Assembly (NCBI RefSeq): GCF_000745345.1
Contig: NZ_JQNR01000002.1
Coordinates: 62,001-126,000 of the forward strand
DNA from: Actinacidiphila yeochonensis CN732
Lineage (GTDB): Bacteria; Actinomycetota; Actinomycetes; Streptomycetales; Streptomycetaceae
Reading direction: 5' to 3'
DNA length: 64,000 nt
Part shown: positions 17,358 through 25,028 of the stretch, in pieces
How positions within the stretch are numbered: the first letter of the stretch is position 1
Layout of the letters: every line of letters begins with the position of its first letter
The notes under the pieces: model-generated
The model's database searches: none
The model's input: the letters and a program-made list of their open reading frames with translations, nothing else
What the model was told of the DNA's origin: nothing
Made by a program: the position numbers and the translations under genes

Positions 17358-18704
17358 ATGTCGCGTTGGAATGAGCAGTCCGAGGGACGCCTGCCGAACC
17401 GTGTGCAACTGAGCCGCGCTCAGCGCGGATTGGTCTCCGTCGTGGTGATCGGGGCGGTCGCCATCGCCGCTATCGGCTTCATCGGGTCGTACGGCGCCGT
17501 CCGCACCCTGGCGCAGCGCAAGGGCTTCGGAGACTTCGCGGTCGTCTTTCCCATCGGGATCGACGCCGGCATCTGCGTCCTGCTCGCGCTGGACCTGCTG
17601 CTGACATGGTTGCGGATCCCGTTCCCGATGCTGCGCCAGACGGCGTGGCTGCTGACGGTGGCGACGATCGCGTTCAACGGAGCGGCGGCCTGGCCCGATC
17701 CGATCGGCGTGGGCATGCACGCCGTGATCCCGCTGCTGTTCGTCGTCGCTGTCGAAGCGGCTCGGCACGCGGTGGGCCGGATCGCCGACATCACCGCAGA
17801 CCGGCACATGGAGGGTGTGCGGTGGGTGCGGTGGCTGCTGTCCCCGCTGCCGACGTTCCTGCTCTGGCGGAAAATGATCTTGTGGGAGATCCGCCGGTAC
17901 GACGACGTCATCTCCGCGGAGCAGGACCGGCTGGTCTACCAGGCGGAGCTGCGCATGCGTCATGGGCGGGCGTGGCGGTGGAAGGCCCCGGTGGAGAAGC
18001 TGCTGCCGCTGCGGATCGCACGGTTCGGTGTCCCGCTGAAGCCCGGCACGGCGCTGAACGGTGCAGGGCGGGGGCCGGGAGCCGGCCGGGAACTGGGCGC
18101 GGCCGACGACGCGGAAGAGAAACTCCTGGCAGCGGAGGCGGCAGTCGAGAAGCCGTCCGGCCACGGCGCTGCGGAGGAACCCGCGCGCACGATCGCGGCC
18201 GCGGCGGTCGCCGACGAGCCCGGCCGGAAGGCCGCCCGAAGCGAGGGATCGCACGCCGAGCCGGTGGCCGAGGCCCAGAGGGCCGCACAAGCACGCGAGC
18301 CCGATCCGGTGCAGGAGGACGACACGGCAGCCGGCGGCAGCGGGGACCCGATCACCGCGGACCAGCAGACGCCAGAGCCCGAGGACGAAGCGCCGCCTCC
18401 GGAAGCGGACGGCACGGCAGACACCACGGAGGCATCCTCGACCGCGCCGGACGAGACCGACGGCGCCCCGTCCCCGGCGCCGGCCGAGGAGCACGAAGTG
18501 GTACTGGCTGGCCTGTCCAGCAACGCCGCCGCCGTCCGCTACGCGATCGAGGTACTCGACAGCACCCACACTCCGGAGATCGTCGAGTGGCTCAAGCAAC
18601 GCGGACGTCCCGTGAACAGGGGGCAGGCGCACAGGATCACCGAGACCGAAGCGGCCAAGCGTCGCAAGTCGCGCATGCGCATGGTCACGACAGGCGCGCG
18701 GTAG
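17358..18704 (+). CDS. DUF2637 membrane protein (plasmid transfer/spread type)
   Basis: 448 residues. The N-terminal 150 contain four hydrophobic segments (VSVVVIGAVAIAAIGFIG; FPIGIDAGICVLLALDLLL; TAWLLTVATIAFNGAAAW; HAVIPLLFVVAVEAARHAV), the pattern of DUF2637 proteins, found widely on actinobacterial plasmids next to transfer genes and often compared with Spd spread proteins. A long Ala/Glu/Pro-rich acidic region (about 235-385) follows, then a basic C-terminal helix-turn-helix-like end (about 390-448) with THTPEIVEWLKQRGRPVNRG, which could bind DNA. The motif TCTCTGTCCACAG lies just upstream. It is transcribed alone, before the FtsK-like gene. Role in pock formation or regulation of transfer is inference. 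Confidence 0.75.
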   Translation: MSRWNEQSEGRLPNRVQLSRAQRGLVSVVVIGAVAIAAIGFIGSYGAVRTLAQRKGFGDFAVVFPIGIDAGICVLLALDLLLTWLRIPFPMLRQTAWLLTVATIAFNGAAAWPDPIGVGMHAVIPLLFVVAVEAARHAVGRIADITADRHMEGVRWVRWLLSPLPTFLLWRKMILWEIRRYDDVISAEQDRLVYQAELRMRHGRAWRWKAPVEKLLPLRIARFGVPLKPGTALNGAGRGPGAGRELGAADDAEEKLLAAEAAVEKPSGHGAAEEPARTIAAAAVADEPGRKAARSEGSHAEPVAEAQRAAQAREPDPVQEDDTAAGGSGDPITADQQTPEPEDEAPPPEADGTADTTEASSTAPDETDGAPSPAPAEEHEVVLAGLSSNAAAVRYAIEVLDSTHTPEIVEWLKQRGRPVNRGQAHRITETEAAKRRKSRMRMVTTGAR

Positions 18705-19230
18705 GGCGCTCGCCCCCGCAGGCCTGCCCCCTGCTCGGCCAGGGCCGCCGGACGTTGCGTCGGGCCTTCGCGTGTCCGGGCCGCGTTCGCGGGGCCTGCC
18801 CGACCGTCGCCTCCAACTGCCGGATGAGGACAATCTGCTGCTCGGCGTCGTCCAGGTCGGGCGCGGTGACGTGACCGCGCCCGACCTGATGTTCGCCGCG
18901 GATGCCGTGTGGATCGTGGTGCAGGCCTGGCCTGGCCGCCGATGAGCCGTGCGATGTCCGGGCGGCCCTGCCGGTCACGCAGCCGCTGCGGGCACCGGTC
19001 CACCGCGATCATCATGCGCAGGGTGCTCAGGCCGATCAGCCCGTGGCACCCACCGAAGGGGCGCATCCGGTTCATCACCTTCTGGGCATCGGTCAGGTCG
19101 CCCGGCGTACTCGTGGCGCGGTTGGGCGCGTAGGCGCCGGCGAAGTGACCCAGTACGGCCGGTACGCGGGGGTGCCCGCCGGAGGAGTCGACGAAGTCGG
19201 CATGCCGCAGACGGGTGCCGGCACCCCGGT
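18705..19230 (-). pseudogene. Possible minus-strand gene remnant
   Basis: The reverse strand of this gap gives protein-like sequence in two overlapping frames. One reads VPAVLGHFAGAYAPN, then DLTDAQKVMNRMRPFGG and LSTLRMMIAVDRCPQRL (about 19170 to 18960). The other continues with VTAPDLDDAEQQIVLIRQLEAT (about 18890 to 18800). Joining them needs a frameshift near 18940. The composition differs from the Arg/Pro-rich noise of antisense frames here, so this may be a decayed or mis-sequenced gene. I recognise no family. The region otherwise only carries the regulatory motif at 19281. Confidence 0.3.
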
Positions 19231-19280
19231 GCGCGTTCTCCCCGTTCCGTTTCCCGCCCGGAGAGTCGAGCGGGCGCCGA

Positions 19281-19295
19281 ACTCTGTCCACAGGC
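19281..19295 (+). promoter_or_regulatory. ACTCTGTCCACAGGC motif upstream of the FtsK-like gene
   Basis: Exact consensus copy, 82 bp before the ATG at 19378. The following bases GGCGCTTCTA and GTGATC are shared with the copy at 21297, so conservation extends over about 50 bp. Confidence 0.65.
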
Positions 19296-19377
19296 AGGCG
19301 CTTCTACCGTCCGACGTGATCGCCCAACCGCCCCGCGGCGGAGGGCAGGTGACTGCGCAGCGGAAGGGACGGTGGTC

Positions 19378-21195
19378 ATGGCGCGCACCGAGATGGACCG
19401 GCAGATCGAGGAGGGAGTGGAGCAGGCCGCGGTGTTTGTCGGCCGGTTCGTCAGCGGTGCCCCGATGGGGGAGCAGCCGCGGGCGCCGGGCGGGATCCCG
19501 CGGGGTGTCCACGCCCTGCTCCGGCTGGCCGTCGTGGCGTGGGCGGGCTGGGGTGCCTGGATGTGGTGGGGGCTGCACGAGCACCAGCGGGTGATCCGCG
19601 CCGCTGTGATCACCGCGTGCGTGGCGGCCCCGCTCGCGCTGATCCTCGCGCTGCGCGGCAGGACGCGGCGCCGGCACATGCGCAGCCTGGTCCTGCCGAT
19701 GGCGCTGGCGATGAAGGACATGCTCCCGGCCTGGGACGACCACCAGCGGCTGCGCGCGCTGACCATCCCGCTGGACCGCTCGTTCGTGAAGATCCGGCTG
19801 CCCGACGGCTGGCACGGCCAGGACGGGCACAAGGACATGCTGCGCGAGCTGGTCCAGGACCGGATGGGCGGGCAGTGGTCGGGGGAGTGGAACCTGAAGT
19901 CCTATCCCTTCAGCGTCGTGTTCACCCCGCAAAAGCCGCGCCCGAAGCTGGAGCCGCCGGAGACGGTCGACTTCTTCGACGCCGCGGTGCAGCAGGCCAT
20001 CGCGCAGTGCAAGCCGGGCCAGCTCGTCCTGGGCATCGACGAGCGGCACAAGCCGGTGTTCAAGTCGATGACCGGCGAGACCGCGATGTGGGCGCTGAGC
20101 GTGGGCTCCGGCGGCGGCAAGAGCTCGTTCCTCCAGATGATCATCACCCAGCTCGTCGGACAGGGCGCGACCGTGGTGGGCATCGACGTGAAGATGGCGT
20201 CGATCATCTGCTTCGAGGGCGTCCCCGGCGTCCACCTGTACACCGACCCCGGCAACGTCGGCGACATGCGGTCCGCGATCAAGTGGGTCGCGCGTGAGGT
20301 CGAGGCACGGAACTACGTCAAGAAGAAGGACCCGGGAAAGAACTTCGACCGCCTGACCCTGATCCTGGAAGAGGGCAACGAATTCGGCGACGCGTCGAAG
20401 GCGTACTGGAATGACACCAAAGAAAAGGGCGACCCCGCCGGCGACCCCATCTGGGGCGACATCGCCTCGGTCATGCGCATGGGCCGCCACGTCAATGTGA
20501 CCATCATCGGCGTTTTCCAGGACCTCCGCGAAGCGGCGGTGGGAAGCCGGGGCCTGCGCAATATGTTCCGCCTCATTCTGATGGGCAACTACAACGCCAA
20601 TCAGTGGAAAATGATCGTCAACACGACTCCCGTTCCGGAGAGCATCGACCGGGCGGGCCGCATGATGATCATCGAGGGCAACCGGCGGATATGGATCCAG
20701 GTCCCCTACGCCGACCCGGACGCCTTCCGCGACCACAGCCTCAAGCTGCGCCAGGAACGCGGGTACAGCACCGAGGACCTGTACGGCACACCGCCCTCCG
20801 CGAGCCCGCAGCGGCTGCCGTCGCTGCTGCAGGAGTCGACGCCGCTGCTGACCAAGGAGGCGGCCCCCGCGCTGGAGGCCGCGGACGCCGAGGACGGCGG
20901 GGGAGTGGTCACCCTGGTCAAGGACGAGGAAGCAGAGCCAGGGGACCCGGAGTTCGACGAGGACCTGGACGAACTCGCCGACGACGAGGACGAGGAGGAA
21001 CCGGCGGCGGAGTTGCTGGCGCTGGCGGAGATCTCCCGGCGCCTGGCCGAGGAGGGCATCGAGGTGAGCGCGGAGCTGATGCGCCAGCACAAGCGGCGGC
21101 GCGCCGACTTCCCCGCCGGCGAGACTGTCGACGGCAAGGACCTGTTCACCTACGAGGCGATCGCCGGCTACTACCGGCCGGACACCGCCGACTGA
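19378..21195 (+). CDS. FtsK/SpoIIIE-like conjugative DNA translocase (TraB/TcpA type)
   Basis: 605 residues. Two membrane segments lie near the N-terminus (LLRLAVVAWAGWGAWMWWG and VITACVAAPLALILAL). The motor domain has Walker A VGSGGGKSS (about residue 240) and Walker B LTLILEEGNEFGD, the FtsK/HerA arrangement. The C-terminal 150 residues are acidic, then end with a small domain (ISRRLAEEGIEVSAELM, then FTYEAIAGYYRP) that may recognise DNA. In Streptomyces plasmids such proteins move double-stranded DNA; in Tcp-type systems the homologue is the coupling protein. The ATG follows GGAAGGGACGG. It stands alone between a regulatory motif and a strong terminator, upstream of the Tcp operon. Confidence 0.85.
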   Translation: MARTEMDRQIEEGVEQAAVFVGRFVSGAPMGEQPRAPGGIPRGVHALLRLAVVAWAGWGAWMWWGLHEHQRVIRAAVITACVAAPLALILALRGRTRRRHMRSLVLPMALAMKDMLPAWDDHQRLRALTIPLDRSFVKIRLPDGWHGQDGHKDMLRELVQDRMGGQWSGEWNLKSYPFSVVFTPQKPRPKLEPPETVDFFDAAVQQAIAQCKPGQLVLGIDERHKPVFKSMTGETAMWALSVGSGGGKSSFLQMIITQLVGQGATVVGIDVKMASIICFEGVPGVHLYTDPGNVGDMRSAIKWVAREVEARNYVKKKDPGKNFDRLTLILEEGNEFGDASKAYWNDTKEKGDPAGDPIWGDIASVMRMGRHVNVTIIGVFQDLREAAVGSRGLRNMFRLILMGNYNANQWKMIVNTTPVPESIDRAGRMMIIEGNRRIWIQVPYADPDAFRDHSLKLRQERGYSTEDLYGTPPSASPQRLPSLLQESTPLLTKEAAPALEAADAEDGGGVVTLVKDEEAEPGDPEFDEDLDELADDEDEEEPAAELLALAEISRRLAEEGIEVSAELMRQHKRRRADFPAGETVDGKDLFTYEAIAGYYRPDTAD

Positions 21196-21223
21196 CCCCC
21201 TGCGGCAGCGCGCCGCACCCCGA

Positions 21224-21255
21224 GAAGTGGCCACGGGCTTGCCCGTGGCCACTTC
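21224..21255 (+). terminator. Terminator after the FtsK-like gene
   Basis: Perfect 15-bp stem GAAGTGGCCACGGGC / GCCCGTGGCCACTTC with a two-base loop, followed by TTTGC, 28 bp after the stop codon. Confidence 0.88.
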
Positions 21256-21296
21256 TTTGCGTCCCGCCCCAAGCCTGCCCGGCCGGAGTTCGCCGG

Positions 21297-21311
21297 ACTT
21301 TATCCACAGGG
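21297..21311 (+). promoter_or_regulatory. ACTTTATCCACAGGG motif upstream of the Tcp-like operon
   Basis: Copy of the seven-site motif containing a perfect TTATCCACA (classical DnaA box). It lies 107 bp before the TcpC-like ATG; downstream bases AGCGCTTCTAGATT may include the -10 region. Confidence 0.65.
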
Positions 21312-21418
21312 GAGCGCTTCTAGATTTCTGGATGTGATCTTCCCCGTGCGGGTGGCGCGCTGAATGGGCGTTCCCGGGCGGCGGAGCCGGATATCGAGAA
21401 TGCGGCCGAGGAGTCGGG

Positions 21419-22453
21419 ATGAGTACGTTGCGGAAGATGCTGAATCTTCCCGAGAAGCAGCCCCGGGGCGGTGAAGAGGAAAAGACCGCCGCAGGGGACG
21501 AGAGGGAATTCGGCAGCGGCCCGGAGGAGCCCGGGCGCCGGCCTGCGCCGCGGGCCGGGCTCGGCTGGGCCGAGGAGGAGGAGACCTCCGGGCGCTCCTT
21601 CGCCCGGCGCGCCGGGCGGGTGGCGATCTGGTGCGTCATCGCCCTGGCGGCGCTCACCGGCGTGCGCACCTGGGTGTTCCCGGCGAAGACGCCGCCGCCG
21701 GTGACCCAGTCCGATCCGCAGGCCGAGGCCCGCAAGAACGACGTGCCGGTGGAGGCGGCCCAGCAGATCGCCGCCCGCTTCGCGCGCAGCTACATGAACC
21801 TCAACTCGGCCGACAAGGACGCGCGGACCAAGGAGCTGGAAGCGGACCTCGCCAAGGGGATCGATCCCAAGCTCGGCTGGGACGGCTCGGGCATGCAGCT
21901 GGTCGCCCAGACCATCCCGGGCGCGGTCACCCAGACCGGCGCGCACCGGGCCCGGGTCTCGGTCGACGTGCGCGTCAGCGTGACGACCACGGTCAAGGGC
22001 AAGGCGGCGACGACGTCGGGCTGGAGGGCCCTGGAAGTGCCGGTCGCGCAGGTCGGCGACCGGGTGGTCGTCACCGGGCAGCCCGCGCTGGTGGGCCTGC
22101 CGGGCGCCGTCTCCTACAACGCCCCCGAAGGACCCGAGGCGGACTCGGGCCTGTCGAACGCCACCCGCGAGGTCGTCAAGGACTTCCTCACCGCCTGGGC
22201 GGCCGGCGACGCGGACCAGGCCTCCGCCCCGGGCGCCGACATCCAGGCGCTGGGCGCGGGCATGTCGCTGGACGCGCTCGACTCCTGGGTCGTCGACGCG
22301 GGCACCGGCGACCGCCGCACCGGAACCGCGGTCGTGCGTTGGGCCCTGGCCGGCGCGCAGCTCCAGCAGACCTACCAGATCACCATCACCAAGGTCTCTG
22401 CCGGCGGCGCGAGCCGCTGGCAGGTCGACGCGGTCAGCGCGAAGACCGCGTAA
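21419..22453 (+). CDS. TcpC-like conjugal transfer protein (VirB8/NTF2 fold)
   Basis: 344 residues. An acidic cytoplasmic N-terminus (1-65) precedes one membrane helix (about 68-88, VAIWCVIALAALTGVRTWVF). The rest is outside the membrane and has two alpha/beta halves (about 105-230 and 240-344), as in the TcpC family, whose two NTF2-like domains are the Gram-positive counterpart of VirB8. Phrases such as IAARFARSYMNLNS and ATREVVKDFLTAWAAGD start the two NTF2 repeats. It would anchor the transfer complex in the membrane. ATG with GAGGAG five bases upstream. First gene of a run that continues to 29966 with mostly overlapping starts. Confidence 0.8.
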   Translation: MSTLRKMLNLPEKQPRGGEEEKTAAGDEREFGSGPEEPGRRPAPRAGLGWAEEEETSGRSFARRAGRVAIWCVIALAALTGVRTWVFPAKTPPPVTQSDPQAEARKNDVPVEAAQQIAARFARSYMNLNSADKDARTKELEADLAKGIDPKLGWDGSGMQLVAQTIPGAVTQTGAHRARVSVDVRVSVTTTVKGKAATTSGWRALEVPVAQVGDRVVVTGQPALVGLPGAVSYNAPEGPEADSGLSNATREVVKDFLTAWAAGDADQASAPGADIQALGAGMSLDALDSWVVDAGTGDRRTGTAVVRWALAGAQLQQTYQITITKVSAGGASRWQVDAVSAKTA

Positions 22454-22547
22454 GGCCGCAGCCGCATCCGGCCGGCCTCTCCCGGGCCCTCGACCGGCAC
22501 CCACCCAACCCCCTTTTTCGCACTACCTCGATAGGAGTCGATCCGCC

Positions 22548-22775
22548 ATGTCCGATAACGGGCTTGTGAGTTGGATTCTCACGGTCGTCGGGTCCCTGTT
22601 CGCGGCCGTCCTGGCCGTGCGCGGATTCGGCCACTGGATGAAGAAAGAGTGGGGTGCGCTGATCACGCACATCGTCGGCGGCGCCGTCGTCGCCGTCATG
22701 ATCTTCACCCCGAACCAGGCCGTGACGATCCTCAAGTTCATCGGCGCCAAGATCACGACCGTCTTCACCGGCTGA
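22548..22775 (+). CDS. TcpD-like small membrane protein
   Basis: 75 residues, two hydrophobic segments (about 6-26 and 38-56) with a short basic loop (HWMKKEWG) between them. Small two-helix proteins occupy this place in Tcp-type conjugation operons (TcpD) and may correspond to VirB2/VirB3. It is clearly homologous to the N-terminus of the protein encoded at 59683: both read W-I-x-T-x-x-GSLF, then a short loop with K-E/Q-x-G. AGGAG stands ten bases upstream of the ATG. The next gene starts 11 bp later. Confidence 0.7.
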   Translation: MSDNGLVSWILTVVGSLFAAVLAVRGFGHWMKKEWGALITHIVGGAVVAVMIFTPNQAVTILKFIGAKITTVFTG

Positions 22776-22786
22776 GGCGGCCGGCG

Positions 22787-23377
22787 ATGCGCACCTCCAA
22801 CACCTACTCGCGCCACTGGGACATCGAGACCCGCCAGCACGAGCTGCTCGGCCTCGACCTGGGGGAGGGGCTGCCCCGCACCACGCTGAAGTACGGGGCG
22901 GTCATCTTCCCCCTGTGGTGGGGGATCTGGCTGCTGCTGATCGGCTTCCCCCCGCAGCCGGCCATCCCGCTGTTCCTTCTGCCGCCGCTCGGCCTGACCT
23001 ACTTCGGGGCGAAACGTTCCACCGCCTACTGGCGGCGCACGAACCTCCTGATGTGGGGGGTGCGGCTGAACTTCCTCCACCACGGCGTCAAGCCCGTCAT
23101 CGGCCGCGGCCGCATCCCCGCCCCCAAGGGCGGCCTGCGGCTGCGCGCCCAGCGCCTGGGCGAACGGGCCCCGCAGCTCACGGAGATGCCCGCCTTCGGG
23201 CCGCTGTTCACCACCGACTCCGACTCCCCCGACGCCGCCGAGTCCTTCGGCCGGCCCGCCCACCTGCGCCCCCGCCTGCGCATGTACGGGCCGGACGCCG
23301 TCGCCAAGGCCCGCGCCAAGACCGCGAAGAAGCAGCGCCGCGCCGCGCGGAGCGCCCCGAGGAGCACCGAGAAATGA
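22787..23377 (+). CDS. TcpE-like conjugal transfer membrane protein
   Basis: 196 residues. Two adjacent membrane segments (about 38-58 IFPLWWGIWLLLIGFPPQ and 60-78) separate a short N-terminus from a basic, Arg/Lys-rich C-terminal tail. Length, topology and position between TcpD-like and VirB4-like genes fit the TcpE family, an essential inner membrane component in Tcp-type systems. The stop overlaps the next start by four bases (ATGA). There is no catalytic motif, as expected. Confidence 0.72.
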   Translation: MRTSNTYSRHWDIETRQHELLGLDLGEGLPRTTLKYGAVIFPLWWGIWLLLIGFPPQPAIPLFLLPPLGLTYFGAKRSTAYWRRTNLLMWGVRLNFLHHGVKPVIGRGRIPAPKGGLRLRAQRLGERAPQLTEMPAFGPLFTTDSDSPDAAESFGRPAHLRPRLRMYGPDAVAKARAKTAKKQRRAARSAPRSTEK

Positions 23378-24204
23378 GCACCTCCCAGACCTCCATCCCC
23401 CTGACCGCCCTGCGCAGTTCGGTCCGCCTGAGCGACCGGTACACCCTGGCCGCGCTCGACGCCGCCGCCGACACACCCCTGCTCGGCCTCGCCGACGCCG
23501 ACCGGCCCGTCCTCCTGCCGGCCGCGGCCGGGCACGTCCTGGTCGCCGCGGGCGCCGGCGGCGGCACCACCAGCGTGCTGCGCTCCCTGGCCGCCCAGGC
23601 GCTCGCCCTGGGCGCCCGCGTCGACGTCATCGACCCCAGCAACACCGCACAGGCCTGGGCGCGCGGACTGCCTGGCGTCACCTACCTGTCCCGGATCGCC
23701 GCCATCCACGACCACCTGCTGCTGACCGTCGCCGCCCTGCAGGACGGCTGCGCGGACTGGGACGGCGGCTGGCCGGGCCGGCGCGTCCTGGTCGTGGAGA
23801 ACACCGGCACCGTCGCCTACGGCCTGCGCCAGTACTGGATGCACACCCGCCCCGAGACCCAGCTGGAGGAGGCGCCCGGCGTCGAGGCGCTCGCCGTGCT
23901 GCTGGCCACCGGCTGCTCCTTCGGCGTGCAGGTCCTGGCCGGCAACCCCCGCGGCGACATCCCCGGCCTCGGGCACGTCCCCACCCACCAGGTCTTCACC
24001 ACCCGGCTCCTGGCCTGCGGCGGACCCACGCTGTGGAAGCGGGTGGCCCCGGAGATCTGGGCGCCCCCGGCCGGCTCCGCGATCCCCGGCCGCATGCACC
24101 TGGTCGACGAGGGCCGCACCACTGCCGTGCAGGGCCTCTACTTCACCGACGACGAGGCCCGCACCTTCGCCCGCGGTCTTCCCACCCCGAGGCGGACCGC
24201 ATGA
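23374..24204 (+). CDS. P-loop-like protein lacking the Walker lysine, copy 1
   Basis: 276 residues, coupled to both neighbours by four-base overlaps. It resembles a stripped FtsK/TraB ATPase core: HVLVAAGAGGGTTSVLRSL aligns with the FtsK P-loop, but the Walker A lysine is Thr. RRVLVVENTG stands at Walker B, and LATGCSFGVQVLAGNP and HQVFTTRLLA match later FtsK core segments. It cannot hydrolyse ATP in the usual way, so it may be a structural or regulatory partner of the VirB4 or FtsK-like ATPases. The next gene is its paralogue, so the pair arose by duplication. Confidence 0.7.
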   Translation: MSTSQTSIPLTALRSSVRLSDRYTLAALDAAADTPLLGLADADRPVLLPAAAGHVLVAAGAGGGTTSVLRSLAAQALALGARVDVIDPSNTAQAWARGLPGVTYLSRIAAIHDHLLLTVAALQDGCADWDGGWPGRRVLVVENTGTVAYGLRQYWMHTRPETQLEEAPGVEALAVLLATGCSFGVQVLAGNPRGDIPGLGHVPTHQVFTTRLLACGGPTLWKRVAPEIWAPPAGSAIPGRMHLVDEGRTTAVQGLYFTDDEARTFARGLPTPRRTA

Positions 24205-25028
24205 AGCAGAACCTGCCAACCCGCCGCATCCCGGCGGCCGTTCACCTCAACCGCGGCCCGGGCCTGCGCGCGGCCCGGGGCAGCGAGCACCCGCTGATCG
24301 GACTCGCCGCCGGCAACCAGCCCGTACGCCTGACGCCAGAGGACGGCCACCTCCTGCTCGTCGCGCCGGCCGGAATGGGCACCAGCACCGTCCTGCGCAC
24401 CCTCGGTGCGCAGCACCTGGCCACCGGGGGACACCTCGACGTCCTCGACGTCCACCTCGACCAGCAGGCCTGGGCCCGCGGCCTGGACCGCGTGGCCTAC
24501 CTCGACACGGCCGAGGCGATCGCCGTCCACCTGCACGGCCTGGCCCACCAGGCCCGGCGCCGCGCCGAAGCGGGCCGTCCCGGCCCGCGGCGGCTGGTGC
24601 TGGTGGAGGACTGCGGCACCACCGACGTCCTCCTCCACCACCACCTCGACGCCCGGCCCAACGGCACGCCCCTGGACGCGCTGACCGCCGTGCTCGCCCA
24701 CGGCCGCCTGGCCGGGATGCAGGTGGCCCTGGCCTGCCAGGCCATCCCGCCGGCGCTCGCGCACATCACCGCCGACCTGTTCACCACCCGCCTGCTGATC
24801 GCCCCCGACGAGGACACCTGGCAGCGCGCCGGCAGCCCGGCCGACACCCGGCCGCCGCCCGGAAGCAGCCGGCCGGGCCTGTGGCACCACTGCACCGCGG
24901 CCGGCGCCCGGCAGGTCCGCGCCGCACGCCTCGACGAGGACGCCGCCACCGCGTGGGCCGCAGACCCCACCCCCTCCCGCTCCGGGCGCCTGCCCGCAGC
25001 CCGCACCACGAAGGAGTCCGACCGATGA
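24201..25028 (+). CDS. P-loop-like protein lacking the Walker lysine, copy 2
   Basis: 275 residues, paralogue of the preceding gene. LLLVAPAGMGTSTVLRTLGAQ aligns with the FtsK P-loop with Ser in place of lysine; RRLVLVEDCG is the Walker B position; GMQVALACQAIPP and ADLFTTRLLIAP match the later core. Both copies share the phrase QAWARGL after the second strand. The C-terminal 50 residues are Pro/Ala-rich. It overlaps the previous gene (ATGA) and ends four bases into the VirB4-like start region. Keeping two inactive-looking copies in one operon suggests a hetero-oligomeric ring or a substrate-docking function. Confidence 0.7.
   Translation: MKQNLPTRRIPAAVHLNRGPGLRAARGSEHPLIGLAAGNQPVRLTPEDGHLLLVAPAGMGTSTVLRTLGAQHLATGGHLDVLDVHLDQQAWARGLDRVAYLDTAEAIAVHLHGLAHQARRRAEAGRPGPRRLVLVEDCGTTDVLLHHHLDARPNGTPLDALTAVLAHGRLAGMQVALACQAIPPALAHITADLFTTRLLIAPDEDTWQRAGSPADTRPPPGSSRPGLWHHCTAAGARQVRAARLDEDAATAWAADPTPSRSGRLPAARTTKESDR

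Noticed and set aside
19093..21735. 880-codon minus-strand frame opposite the FtsK-like gene
   Set aside because: Antisense shadow of a gene with clear Walker motifs; no start signal.
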